From DASWIG01 sp965371445 (GTDB lineage: Bacteria > Acidobacteriota > Thermoanaerobaculia > Multivoradales > J023): a stretch of DNA of 44,992 nt. Location: NCBI GenBank assembly GCA_965371445.1, contig CBDUYN010000071.1, positions 1 to 44,992 on the forward strand. Reading direction: 5' to 3'. This document shows, one piece after another, positions 1 through 7,657 of the stretch. Within the stretch, counting starts at the first letter, position 1. Every line of letters starts with the position of its first letter. The translations under genes and the position numbers were made by a program. The notes beneath the pieces are model-generated. The model had not been told where the DNA came from, searched no databases, and saw only the letters and a program-made list of their open reading frames with translations.

Positions 1-136
1 CCAACGATAGCGGCGGCCTCAGAGGCAGTCATGCACGCTTGCCGAAAGGACACGGCCTCGGTGCGCGAGCTCGCCTGCCCCAGCAGCGGTGCCACCCACC
101 TCGGCAGGGCCCTTCCCACCAGGGCCCCTCTAGGCC

Positions 137-179
137 GGAGTGCCGAAGCGGAGTGCCGAAGCGAAGCGGAGTGCCGAAG
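137..179. repeat. Direct repeats of GGAGTGCCGAAG
   Basis: Two perfect tandem 13-bp copies (GGAGTGCCGAAGC at 137-149 and 150-162) are followed, after a 5-bp spacer, by a third 12-bp copy at 168-179. The third copy is also the left arm of the hairpin at 170-200. Short GC-rich repeats of this kind are often intergenic palindromic elements. No coding role is suggested. Confidence 0.75.
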
Positions 180-200
180 TGGGCGGCACTCTTCGGCACT
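170..200. repeat. Perfect 10-bp inverted repeat (REP-like hairpin)
   Basis: AGTGCCGAAG at 170-179 is the exact reverse complement of CTTCGGCACT at 191-200, with an 11-base loop. There is no T-run after either arm, so it is not an obvious intrinsic terminator. A REP-type palindrome is plausible because a REP-associated transposase lies in the window (5452-6390), but the link is inference. Confidence 0.55.
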
Positions 201-309
201 TGTTGCGTCCTAACGATCAGACGGTAACTGGGCGTGGCAGGTAAGCGAAGCCAGCAGCTACTGCCGCTGGCTTCAGCACAGGCACACGATAGGAACTCGC
301 ACAGAACCC

Positions 310-588
310 TTAGGTTGGATGAATTGCCGCTTTATCCTCCTCTATTTTCCGGTCGACCCAAGCGACTAAGCCGCGCATTGCGTCGTCAACGTCCATTGCT
401 TTTCGGAGAACCTCGTAGTGTTCATCTAAAGCAGCTAAGAACACGTTCATCTCATGGATCTCGCGCTCCATTGCTTCCTCTACGCTCGTTCCCTCTTCTG
501 TCGCCCTCTTATCTGCTGATTTGTAAAGGCCCTGAGCAAACAGTGTAAGACCTTTAAGCATCTGATCATTGAAACCACACAACGGCAT
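310..588 (-). CDS. Small hypothetical protein
   Basis: A protein of 92 residues that I do not recognise. It is helical and charged, with an acidic central stretch (EEAMEREIHEMN) and no signal peptide or membrane segment, so it is probably cytoplasmic. The ATG at 588 is chosen because AAGGAG lies six bases upstream. An in-frame TTG at 603 overlaps the stop of the upstream membrane-protein gene (TTGA) but would place the Shine-Dalgarno inside the gene. It is the last gene of a minus-strand run with the membrane protein and the symporter, so co-transcription is likely. Codon use is less GC-biased than in the genes after 8 kb. Confidence 0.6.
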   Translation of the reverse strand: MPLCGFNDQMLKGLTLFAQGLYKSADKRATEEGTSVEEAMEREIHEMNVFLAALDEHYEVLRKAMDVDDAMRGLVAWVDRKIEEDKAAIHPT

Positions 589-599
589 TTCCAGCTCCT

Positions 600-1430
600 T
601 CAACTGTTGATTTCTGCATCCACTGCTTTGTGGTGTTCAGCACACGAGGCATTGTTATCCTTCAGATGTGTTAAAAATTTCTGACGAAACTCTCTGAGTT
701 GGCTACTGCCAAAAGCGATATTTGACGCAAGAAGTTGAAATGCTACACATCCTCCGAAAAACGCACCGATCGCGTCGTGGTTGGGATTGCGGTCTTGTAA
801 GTTGAAAATGAATACGGCGATAACAAAAAAAGCAAGCGTTGTTGGTGTATCACTATAAAGGATAGCCTCCTTCGCTTCTCTTTTCTTTCTCGCGTATATT
901 TTTACCTGAGGCTCGGTAAGGTTCGAGGTCTTTTTGCCGAATTTGAAGATCAAGAAATTTACCGTAAGAAAACAAGCGGCGCCAGCAAATACCAACGTCG
1001 CTCTGGTGAATAGCCAACGATCGACTACCTTGTCAATCAGGAGACTTATTTCAGGAAAAAATGCAACAATCGCTTCTGGAGTACGTGCAGCCATGACTAG
1101 AGAGATTATTAGAGCGAAGAGACCGGCTACCGAGCAAAGGAAGGCGAGACCGGTTGCAGATGAAAGCAGAATATCGTTGAGACGATTTCCCAAGAAAAAC
1201 CAATCGAGAATCATTACAACGCAAAAAAAGATAGTAAATAGGATGCTACTCACTTCCCATGCAACCCACCAGTGTTCCATATGGTGAGAAAAGTAAAATC
1301 CGCATAAGACTGATCCAATCGTCGCGGTGCAAACGACGAGCGGAAGAATTGCGTGCTCGACGAGGCGAAGTGATCGCCATACTTGGTGAACCCAGTCTTT
1401 ACCTCTGCGAGGTTGGCGGTCTCGAGCCAT
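600..1430 (-). CDS. Multi-pass membrane protein, unknown family
   Basis: A protein of 276 residues with about five or six hydrophobic segments, for example near residues 27-50, 58-78, 88-112, 140-165 and 195-240. A positively charged patch (ARKKREAKEA) sits between the last groups. I recognise no catalytic motif and no family. The ATG at 1430 is supported by GGAGG nine bases upstream. It lies 18 bp downstream of the sodium:solute symporter and overlaps or abuts the small downstream gene, so the three probably form one transcript. Base composition is lower in GC than most of the window, as for its two neighbours. Confidence 0.7.
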   Translation of the reverse strand: MARDRQPRRGKDWVHQVWRSLRLVEHAILPLVVCTATIGSVLCGFYFSHHMEHWWVAWEVSSILFTIFFCVVMILDWFFLGNRLNDILLSSATGLAFLCSVAGLFALIISLVMAARTPEAIVAFFPEISLLIDKVVDRWLFTRATLVFAGAACFLTVNFLIFKFGKKTSNLTEPQVKIYARKKREAKEAILYSDTPTTLAFFVIAVFIFNLQDRNPNHDAIGAFFGGCVAFQLLASNIAFGSSQLREFRQKFLTHLKDNNASCAEHHKAVDAEINS

Positions 1431-1448
1431 TGCAAGAAATCCTCCTGT

Positions 1449-3134
1449 CTAATCTGTTTTCTGATCTCTTGGGCGAGTAAGAACACCGATTATATATACT
1501 GGCCAGCTGCATCCAAGCGCCCAAAGTGGTCCATAAAGAGCCCATTCTGGATTCTTCTGTGCAACTAGGGTCGCATAGAGAGCTCCTGCAAGTCCCGTGA
1601 TCAACGTCATTACAACCCACTTTGCGTTCGCCGCATTCTTGCCTAACAAGAGCGTGCCGAGAACGGGACCGCTTAGTGCGACCTGTGCGCTGAATGCTCC
1701 AAACAGAATCGATATGATGTCAAATCCAAATGATGATGCTAGCCAGTATCCTCCAAGGCCGATGACGATCATTGCGATGGCAGCGTATCTTCCGATAGTG
1801 ATTGCGTGTTTCCGCGTTCCTTCTGAAGGTTCTTTCTTAGAGTAGCCGGCGACGTCATATGTGAGCACAAATGCAGATGCAATCATGAACGAGTCCGCGG
1901 TTGATAACATAGCCGCAACTATCCCTCCTGCGAAAATGCCAGCTACGATGCCTCCAATGAGGCCAATTGACTGGTCGCTGCCGAGTGCTAGTGGGATTTG
2001 AGCAAGACCGTCATAAACAGCTTCCCCGCCTACATCGATTGGACCGTATCGCAAAGCAATTCCGCAGAGTATTGCTAGTATCCATGTAACCGGACTTTCT
2101 AGGGCATAGCGTAGCAACCCACGCTTCACTTCACTAAAGACGTGAGTATCTTGTGAACCGATTCCTCTTACAGAAGAGAGTCGCTGCCACATCGTGACAT
2201 CAGCGAATTGCCAGAAAAGAGGAAGGAGTGCTAGGCTTAGGAGGTTCATTGCTCCCAGCTCAAAACTTAAAAGATTTCTCTCTCCAGAGAGTTCTTTGAC
2301 AGTCCCCGCGTCTGAGGTGAAAAGAGCAACATTGATTAATAAGCCGAGGATGGTTAATGCAACTAAGCCGAAGAGTATTTTTGTCGCTAGATGCTCGTCG
2401 TTCTGTGACGCTGATTGTAGTTGGCGATAGATGGAGAGTGCTACAAGGGACAATAAGATTAGTCCCGTCAATGATGTTAGGAATCCAACAGCTCGCGTCG
2501 TTTCATCGCCTTTGTGAAGAAGAGAGATGAGAAAGACAAGAAGAGTCAGGAAGCTCGCATAGGCAAAGATGAGTTGGTATTGATCCGTTTTGACGACGCT
2601 TACTTGTCCTGCGCGGAGTACGTATATCAGTACGAAGACTGCCATGGTGGTCATCGCGATCTGAATATGAGATGGCTCATTGAAGATAATGCGCAGCACT
2701 GAGCTTCCCCATACTAGTTCGGCGGTGAATGCGCCCAGGAAGCCGACTAATGTAATAAACGCGGCGAGAGTTGTTATCGATTTGGATTGATATTGCTTGC
2801 CGAGAAAACCGTGAAGGGACTGAGCCTTGGAGAAAAATGAATGAGTACGCGCAAGTACCAGTGAGAATAAGACGATACCAAGTCCCCAGAATATTGGGTT
2901 TACAAAGGCGCCTAGGCCGTAATGATATCCCCAGGCTATAAATATGCTAATGGATGCGATCTGGAAACCGTAGGCTATCGATGTGTTGGAAAACTCTACT
3001 GGGCTTACACGATTGCGTGCGAGAAAGAAATCTTCTGGGTCATCTGTAGCTATTTTACTTCTCAACATTGCGGAGATGTAGAATGCAAAGGGCAGAACGA
3101 GAAGTACTCCGGGAATCAGGTTGTCGAGGTCCAT
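1449..3134 (-). CDS. Sodium:solute symporter family protein
   Basis: A 561-residue transporter of the SSS (solute:sodium symporter) family, predicted to couple sodium entry to uptake of an organic solute at the inner membrane. Evidence is about 13 hydrophobic helices, an N-terminal segment followed by DPEDFFLARNRV (the usual 'dYflAgR' position), and a later GGIVAAMLSTADSFM stretch matching the family's small-residue/Ser-Thr-Ala-Asp helix. The substrate cannot be read from sequence. The second of two close ATGs (3134) is preferred because AGGAG lies six bases upstream; the first ATG at 3140 touches that site. It heads the minus-strand run with the membrane protein and small protein downstream. 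GC content is visibly lower than in the respiratory operon, consistent with acquisition. Confidence 0.85.
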   Translation of the reverse strand: MDLDNLIPGVLLVLPFAFYISAMLRSKIATDDPEDFFLARNRVSPVEFSNTSIAYGFQIASISIFIAWGYHYGLGAFVNPIFWGLGIVLFSLVLARTHSFFSKAQSLHGFLGKQYQSKSITTLAAFITLVGFLGAFTAELVWGSSVLRIIFNEPSHIQIAMTTMAVFVLIYVLRAGQVSVVKTDQYQLIFAYASFLTLLVFLISLLHKGDETTRAVGFLTSLTGLILLSLVALSIYRQLQSASQNDEHLATKILFGLVALTILGLLINVALFTSDAGTVKELSGERNLLSFELGAMNLLSLALLPLFWQFADVTMWQRLSSVRGIGSQDTHVFSEVKRGLLRYALESPVTWILAILCGIALRYGPIDVGGEAVYDGLAQIPLALGSDQSIGLIGGIVAGIFAGGIVAAMLSTADSFMIASAFVLTYDVAGYSKKEPSEGTRKHAITIGRYAAIAMIVIGLGGYWLASSFGFDIISILFGAFSAQVALSGPVLGTLLLGKNAANAKWVVMTLITGLAGALYATLVAQKNPEWALYGPLWALGCSWPVYIIGVLTRPRDQKTD

Positions 3135-3160
3135 CGTCATCTCCTGGGTTGTTGGTAGTG

Positions 3161-3175
3161 GTGTATCCCATACAC
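3161..3175. promoter_or_regulatory. Palindrome upstream of symporter gene
   Basis: GTGTAT-CCC-ATACAC is a perfect 6-bp inverted repeat whose near edge is 27 bp upstream of the symporter start. It could be an operator or a leader hairpin. Nothing else identifies a regulator. Confidence 0.35.
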
Positions 3176-3183
3176 GTTCAGAG

Positions 3184-3211
3184 GGATCAGAGGGAGAAGT
3201 GCCCCTGATCC
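3184..3211. promoter_or_regulatory. Hairpin in symporter upstream region
   Basis: GGATCAG at 3184-3190 pairs with CTGATCC at 3205-3211. GGG/CCC extends the stem across a one-base bulge. No T-run follows on either strand. It may be a structured leader or an operator of the symporter gene. Confidence 0.35.
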
Positions 3212-3361
3212 GAGACGGGTGTCCTCTGGGGAGGACGTTTTGAGTCGCTTCTTCGGATCCTTGTTGACAACGGAGGTGTCTTACGCAAGTCTTATGCCAG
3301 ATGGCACCGTATTTGCAGGATTTCTCTCTGGCGGTCAGATAGCACCGTGAAAGGAGCCGCT

Positions 3362-3448
3362 ATGCTTCAAAGTTTTCTGTTGATCCTTCTCGCGTTCATC
3401 ATAGGTGGCATCATCATCTGGTCCGTCTCGCCCGATGAGAAAGACTAG
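3362..3448 (+). CDS. 28-residue single-helix membrane microprotein
   Basis: An ATG at 3362 opens 28 codons ending in TAG at 3446-3448. The start is backed by AAAGGAG seven bases upstream. The product is a hydrophobic helix (SFLLILLAFIIGGIIIW, residues 4-20) with a short charged tail ending in DEKD. The topology is that of small bacterial membrane regulators or accessory subunits, but I recognise no family. A hairpin follows 21 bp after the stop. Good ribosome site, uniform hydrophobic core and downstream hairpin make a real gene likely despite its size. Confidence 0.6.
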   Translation: MLQSFLLILLAFIIGGIIIWSVSPDEKD

Positions 3449-3469
3449 CACAGTGGTCGGCCTTCAAGT

Positions 3470-3501
3470 AGCCCATCCCTCTCCGCAGCGAGGAATGGGC
3501 T
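3470..3501 (+). terminator. Hairpin after microprotein gene
   Basis: AGCCCAT at 3470-3476 pairs with ATGGGCT at 3495-3501. CCTC/GAGG inside extends the stem after single unpaired bases. The following bases (CATTCATTGG) are only moderately T-rich, so a terminator is plausible but not textbook. Confidence 0.45.
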
Positions 3502-3578
3502 CATTCATTGGTGTGTGGAATGGCTTTTTCTTCCCAAAAGGGCACACATCCTGGTAGGCTCGGCGGAAGGAGGCAGAT

Positions 3579-3905
3579 ATGGCGCCACAGAAGAGCGAAT
3601 CGGGCGGAAATAAGGCGGTAGGGATCTGGATTCGGGTCTCCACCGAGGATCAGGCACAAGGCGAGAGACCCGAGCACCATGAGCTACGTGCCCGGTACTA
3701 CGCAGAAGCCAAGGACTGGGAGGTCGTCTGCCCAGCGTCAACTACTTTTGTGCATCGTATTGCCTCACGGTGTGATGTTACCATGCGTAAGTTGTCGTCG
3801 TCATCATCGAATCCGCCACTTCAGAGCCTGGGTGGCGATGTGGCTGACGGCTCGATCGACAGTCCATCGGCGTCGGATCCAGCTCGAGCGACCAAGCGGA
3901 GATAG
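3579..3905 (+). pseudogene. Truncated serine recombinase (N-terminus only)
   Basis: The first 50 codons read as the start of a serine recombinase/resolvase. After a basic tail comes GIWIRVSTEDQAQGE, where the Arg-Val-Ser motif carries the nucleophile Ser, then a helix ending AKDWEVV near 3728. From there the frame runs into unrelated Ser/Arg-rich sequence until 3905, so the rest of the catalytic domain and the DNA-binding part are lost. The start is good (GGAGG upstream of the ATG at 3579). The fragment probably belonged to a plasmid- or integrative-type element together with the primase remnant on the other strand, whose 3' end it meets. An active enzyme is very unlikely. Confidence 0.75.
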
Positions 3906-4526
3906 ACCGAGTCGGGGTCGTGCCCGGATTCAAGGAGACAGCATGTCCAGGCCCAATCCTGACCCGAGGGGCTCGTGTCGGTCCCGCGATGCGGTGCGCT
4001 GACGTACCGGCGCCGAGAACGAGCTGTTGCGACAGGCTCGCGGAGCACAGGCGTCGGGTCCCACGGCCGGATCACCGAGGATGCGACCGTGTTGACCCAC
4101 ACCCCCGAGCGTTTCCAGTTCCTGAAGCCCGCCAGTCAGCCGAGGTGCTCGCCCGAAGTCGAGGCCCGATCCGCTCCGGTCCTCTGGGCGAGCCAGTGGC
4201 GGCACGCGAGCCACAGGTGACAGCCACCGTGAGGTGAGGTGGCCACCGCCAAAGCGGCGCACTTGCGGACAATGGCGACAGCGAGCGAGGGCGCGACGTC
4301 GTCGAGGAAGACCAAGGGCCACGACTCGTTCCGAGCGGGTCGGACGTAGACCTCTGCCTGGCGCACATTTAGGGCACGCGCCCAGGGCAGAGGGAGCTGG
4401 CCGAACGTCTTCGACCGGTGCCAGATCACGGTTGCATCGGCTCTGGCGCAGCGCGAGATCCAATCTCTCGATGCCGACCTCTTTGAGCCAAAGCAACATC
4501 TTGCAGGTGTGTTGTTTCGCGTTCAT
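3821..4526 (-). pseudogene. RepB-like DNA primase pseudogene
   Basis: Reading the minus strand from the ATG at 4526 (MNAKQHTCKMLLWLKEVG) gives a protein like the RepB-type primases of plasmids and integrative elements. The frame shifts once near 4440, continues as WPLVFLDDVAPSLAVAI and SPHGGCHLWLACRHWL, meets an in-frame TGA at 4136-4138 exactly where an Arg is expected (GEHLG-stop-LAGFRNWKR), and resumes through WVNTVASS to DWAWTCCLLESGHDPDSV. The FLDD and SGEH-LAGFRN blocks are the recognisable core. With one frameshift and one stop the gene is dead unless recoded. Its 3' end overlaps the tail of the recombinase relic, consistent with one decayed mobile element. Confidence 0.65.
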
Positions 4527-4603
4527 GAGGACCTTCTCTCCCCCCTGGGGGGGGCGTGGGGGCTCCGGGGCGCGGCCGAGCAGGCGCTCGACTGCGCGAC
4601 CGC

Positions 4604-5248
4604 TTACCGATGCTGGTGATCTTCTGGGGTCACCGGATTCGAGATCGCGATGAGTTGCCTGGCCATGGCTTGCCGCCATTCTCGAACGCGCCGTTGGAGG
4701 GTTCGCAGCTGACCTGGGGCAAACTCTCCCGGATACCTTCCTCGAAGTCGATCGAACAGAGCCTTGCCGGTGATGTCCGGTTCCTGCTCGAGCCATTCTC
4801 GAGCCTCCGACCACACCGCCTCGAAGGGATCAGCCCGTGTCCGCCAAGCACGGACCCGTGGGGGCTGTTGTCTGTGTGTCGGTCGACACTCTCCCGTCCG
4901 CCATAGCTCGGGCAACTGGACCAGGAAGCTCTCCAGGCTCGGGTCAGCTCGGGATTCCTCGCTTCCTCCGGACGTGAGCCGAGCGAGCTCGGCCTGCGCA
5001 TCGCGAAGGGACTTGAGCAGCTCGACGGGATCGAGATCGGCCCTGAGCTGCCTCAGCTGCTCCTTGGTCCCCTCGCTCACTTCGGGGTGGGCGAGGAGCC
5101 GTTCGCACGGCGTCGCCGGCGGAAAGTACCGGCGGGTCACCTTGGCGCCGTCGCGGGTCTTGTCCCGGAGCTTGAACGAGGGCTGGAAGAAATTCACGTA
5201 GAGGCGCGCGACATCGAAAAGCCCGACTTTTAGGTGGCACCCATTTCT
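4604..5248 (-). pseudogene. Integrase-type transposase, C-terminal fragment
   Basis: The frame starts just after a stop at 5249-5251 and reads DVARLYVNFFQPSFKLRDKT, TPCERLLAHPEVSEGTKEQL and, near the end, a long block rich in FDRLRGRYPG and TLQRRVREWR. This resembles the part after the DDE core in integrase-type insertion-sequence transposases, where the conserved 'N-F-F-x-P-x-x-K-L' follows the catalytic domain. No DDE residues are present because everything upstream is missing. The last 30 residues may be read-through. No terminal inverted repeats could be paired, so the element is a relic. Confidence 0.6.
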
Positions 5249-5451
5249 TCAAGAAATGCGTCCCGTTTCAATGGGGAATGCCCGGAATCGCGTGTCCGAT
5301 ATCACGTCCGGCTGTCGTCACCTTCTCTACACGGTTCATTTAGATACACCTCACCCTCCCCGCGCCTCGAGAGCCGAGAAATCATGGATTGGGTGTCAAA
5401 GAACGCTCTGGCCGCTGCCGCCGAGCCTCCCAAAGGCCCGACCGCTCGGCC
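5249..5451. other. Spacer between transposase relic and RAYT gene
   Basis: No gene, promoter or convincing hairpin was found in these 203 bases. It is the 3' flank of the REP-associated transposase gene. Confidence 0.4.
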
Positions 5452-6390
5452 TTACGCCGGCTGGCCCCGCGCCGCAAAAGGAACGAAGGGCAGGCTCGGC
5501 GGATGCGTCCCCTCCGGGAAGGCGACGCCCCGATCCCCAGCTCGAAGCCTCTCCGCCGCCTCCCGAAACGCCGCCTGCACCCACGAGAGCGCCTCCCACA
5601 TCTGCTTCCGGACGCTCTTGCGGAAGGCATAGAATCGCGGTTGGGGAGACCTCTCGACCTTCGGTGGATAGCGGAGCGGGTCCGTCGCCAAGATCTTCTT
5701 GACGCCCCGCACCTTGTGGCCTGTCCGCCGACGCTCCCGCGCCGCCTCCCCGACCACCTCCTCGACGATTTCCGCAACCCGGCGGTGGATCTCCGGCGAC
5801 GACAGATGCTCCCAGCACGGCAGCGGCGAGAGCACGATCTCCTCGTCCGTGGCAAACGCCTCGGGGTCGATGGCCTCCGCACTGCGCTGTTTCTCGGCGT
5901 ACTCCCGGGTCCGGTTGTACCAGCGGCCCGTCAAGGCGGCCTCGTCGACCGCCGTCACACCTTGAACCCCCGGCCACTGCTCGGGACGCTCCACGAGATC
6001 CTCCTTCACCGAGTTCGAGATCAGGTACCGGAGCCGGGCGACCTGGGCCTCCTCCTCGTCGCTGATCACCATCGCGTGGTAGGGACCCTCAAACTTCGAA
6101 CCCCGGATCTTGTGGACCTTGCCGAGCTCCTTCGACAGATTCGTGTTGACGTACCCCATGAACCGGGCGAGATGATTCGAGTCCCTCGGCCGGGTCAGCA
6201 GGTGATAGTGCGACGACATGAACTTGACGTCGCACAACGTCATCTCGTACTTCCGTTGCGCCTTGCCGACCACGCCGGCGATCGTCTTGTTGACCTCTGG
6301 CGACGGGCTCATCAGGTAGCGGTTCCCGAGCGTCACCGTCGTGACCTCGACGAGCTTGTCCGGCTGGAAGTAGCGAATGTCTTCTCTCAT
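5452..6390 (-). CDS. REP-associated tyrosine transposase-like protein (Y1_Tnp)
   Basis: A 312-residue single-strand DNA transposase of the HUH/Y1 superfamily, close to the REP-associated (RAYT) group. The HUH motif is at residues 61-63 (SSHYHLL). Next comes the helix ARFMGYVNTNLSKELG, then AMVISDEEEAQVARLRYLISN, which holds the candidate catalytic tyrosine near residue 122. The C-terminal 150 residues are an Arg-rich accessory domain common in long members. The ATG at 6390 has GGAGG seven bases upstream; upstream in-frame starts lack one. Y1 enzymes nick and rejoin single-stranded hairpin DNA. A relic with the same ELG...VVSDE...LKYL pattern lies at 42938-43233. Coding looks intact, so this copy could still be active. 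Confidence 0.85.
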   Translation of the reverse strand: MREDIRYFQPDKLVEVTTVTLGNRYLMSPSPEVNKTIAGVVGKAQRKYEMTLCDVKFMSSHYHLLTRPRDSNHLARFMGYVNTNLSKELGKVHKIRGSKFEGPYHAMVISDEEEAQVARLRYLISNSVKEDLVERPEQWPGVQGVTAVDEAALTGRWYNRTREYAEKQRSAEAIDPEAFATDEEIVLSPLPCWEHLSSPEIHRRVAEIVEEVVGEAARERRRTGHKVRGVKKILATDPLRYPPKVERSPQPRFYAFRKSVRKQMWEALSWVQAAFREAAERLRAGDRGVAFPEGTHPPSLPFVPFAARGQPA

Positions 6391-6527
6391 ACGTGTCCTC
6401 CATCTACTGAGGAGCCTTCGGTGGCCCCGCCCCGTGCGGGAGTGCGACTTGGCCCTCAGCGGGCCGCGGTCACGCCGCGTCCGGCTCGCGTTCAATAGAT
6501 AGAAGGACGGAAAGCGGCTCCGGAATC

Positions 6528-6908
6528 TCACATCAATCTGCTGTGAAATCCGTCACACCTCGACGAGCGCGCCCTCCCCTCTTCCGAGAGGTGCTTCCTC
6601 TGAGAGGGGGGACAGGCCGGCGGTACCAGGATGGGGGCCGTGCCTGTCGGCGGTGCCACCCACTTCGGCAGAGGGCTGCCCTCGTTGGAGGTCTCGAAAG
6701 CTACGGGTTCTGATCGCTTCTTGCCCGTCGGTGCGTCGAAATACGTCGCCGTGAGCTTAGTCGAAGAGAGCGCTGCGAGGTCGACACCTGGGTCGTGGAC
6801 TCGGACGTCGACCTCGACCGTCACGGCGGCCGACGGAGCAGTGTCGGCCCCGATGGCTCCTAGGGATGGGAGCGCCAGAAGCAGGACGCAAAGCAGAGAC
6901 TTGTTCAA
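6528..6908 (-). CDS. Small secreted protein, possibly truncated
   Basis: A 126-residue frame with a clean signal peptide (MNKSLLCVLLLALPSLGAIG, cleavage near residue 21). It is followed by a beta-like segment (VTVEVDVRVHDPG) and a Pro/Arg-rich tail. The start is TTG at 6908 with GGAG ten bases upstream. The tail from about residue 85 on looks like read-through into repeated intergenic DNA; the motif at 6652-6671 also occurs at 88-107. The gene may therefore be a broken export protein. No family recognised. Confidence 0.5.
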   Translation of the reverse strand: MNKSLLCVLLLALPSLGAIGADTAPSAAVTVEVDVRVHDPGVDLAALSSTKLTATYFDAPTGKKRSEPVAFETSNEGSPLPKWVAPPTGTAPILVPPACPPSQRKHLSEEGRARSSRCDGFHSRLM

Positions 6909-7098
6909 GACGTGGGCTCCAAGAACTTTTTGACTAATACCACCACGGTCCGTCAGAGCAGGAGAAGCACTCGGCAGGGCACCGTTCCAGGCCCTCGGAG
7001 CGGTGATCGACGCCGCGTGACGACGCCAGGAGCCACCGTTTCGCCCGATCGCCGCCTCGTGCGCTCGCCGACGGACGCCGGTTACCCACCTTCGGCAG

Positions 7099-7374
7099 GA
7101 CGACGTTCCACTCCAGCTGCACGAGCCCGGGCGCGGCGAGCCAGACGCCGACGTAGCGGTTGGTGGCGTCCGAGATCAGGTCGGCAAGCGCGGAATGGAA
7201 GAGTCCGCCGCCGGGGACGTAGGCCAGGTAGCCCGGGCTCGCGGTGTTGAACGAATGGGATATGGCGCGCTCGAAGAGCTCATCGACGGACACCTGGAGG
7301 ACAAGGAGATGCCCGACTACGTCCACGCGTTGCTGGTCATGTTCCTCGGATGGCTCTTGCGGCGGCTCCAATGG
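7099..7374 (-). pseudogene. PLP-dependent decarboxylase fragment
   Basis: The minus strand reads VSVDELFERAISHSFNT, SPGYLAYVPGGGLFHSAL and NRYVGVWLAAPGLVQLEWNV. These closely match the N-terminal third of aromatic-L-amino-acid-type (group II) PLP decarboxylases. The catalytic lysine region and all downstream sequence are missing: after about 7099 the frame becomes unrelated basic sequence. No start codon or ribosome site fits. This is a gene scrap between the secreted-protein gene and the 42-bp array. Confidence 0.7.
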
Positions 7375-7657
7375 GGAGTCACCGGCAGGGCGGCCGGTTG
7401 ACGGGCACCATGGCCTGTGAGTGGTCCAGGAAGAAAAATCCGTCGAATTGACTCTCGGGCACGACGAAGTTGCTCCCCAGCATGTCTGCCACGCTCCAGG
7501 AAAGGACTCGGGACGCCGGGGAAGTCGATTGGGAAGAGACACCGGCGGCCACGGTAGGGGACGCTGCGGGGTCCGAGCCAGGCCCGGAGAGGGACGCCGG
7601 CACCCTGGCGGTCACAGACCCGGTCCGCTGGTCGCTCGACCGGGCTCGCCGCGAACG

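Larger units (their letters stand above)
1..309. other. Intergenic left edge, no gene seen
   Basis: I see no convincing gene here. Short open frames exist on the plus strand but they translate into Arg/Ser/Gly-rich strings without a ribosome site. The stretch holds the short direct repeats and hairpin listed separately (137-200). It also holds a 20-base motif at 88-107 that recurs at 6652-6671 with one difference. Confidence 0.6.

Noticed and set aside
1250..1486. 78-residue minus-strand frame between symporter and membrane protein genes
   Set aside because: It overlaps both genes, while the ATG at 1430 in the other frame has a good Shine-Dalgarno and yields membrane helices.
3264..3300. Promoter starting with TTGACA upstream of the microprotein
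   Set aside because: The -35 box is perfect but no acceptable -10 box lies 16-18 bases downstream (AAGTCT at 17), so I do not list it as a feature.
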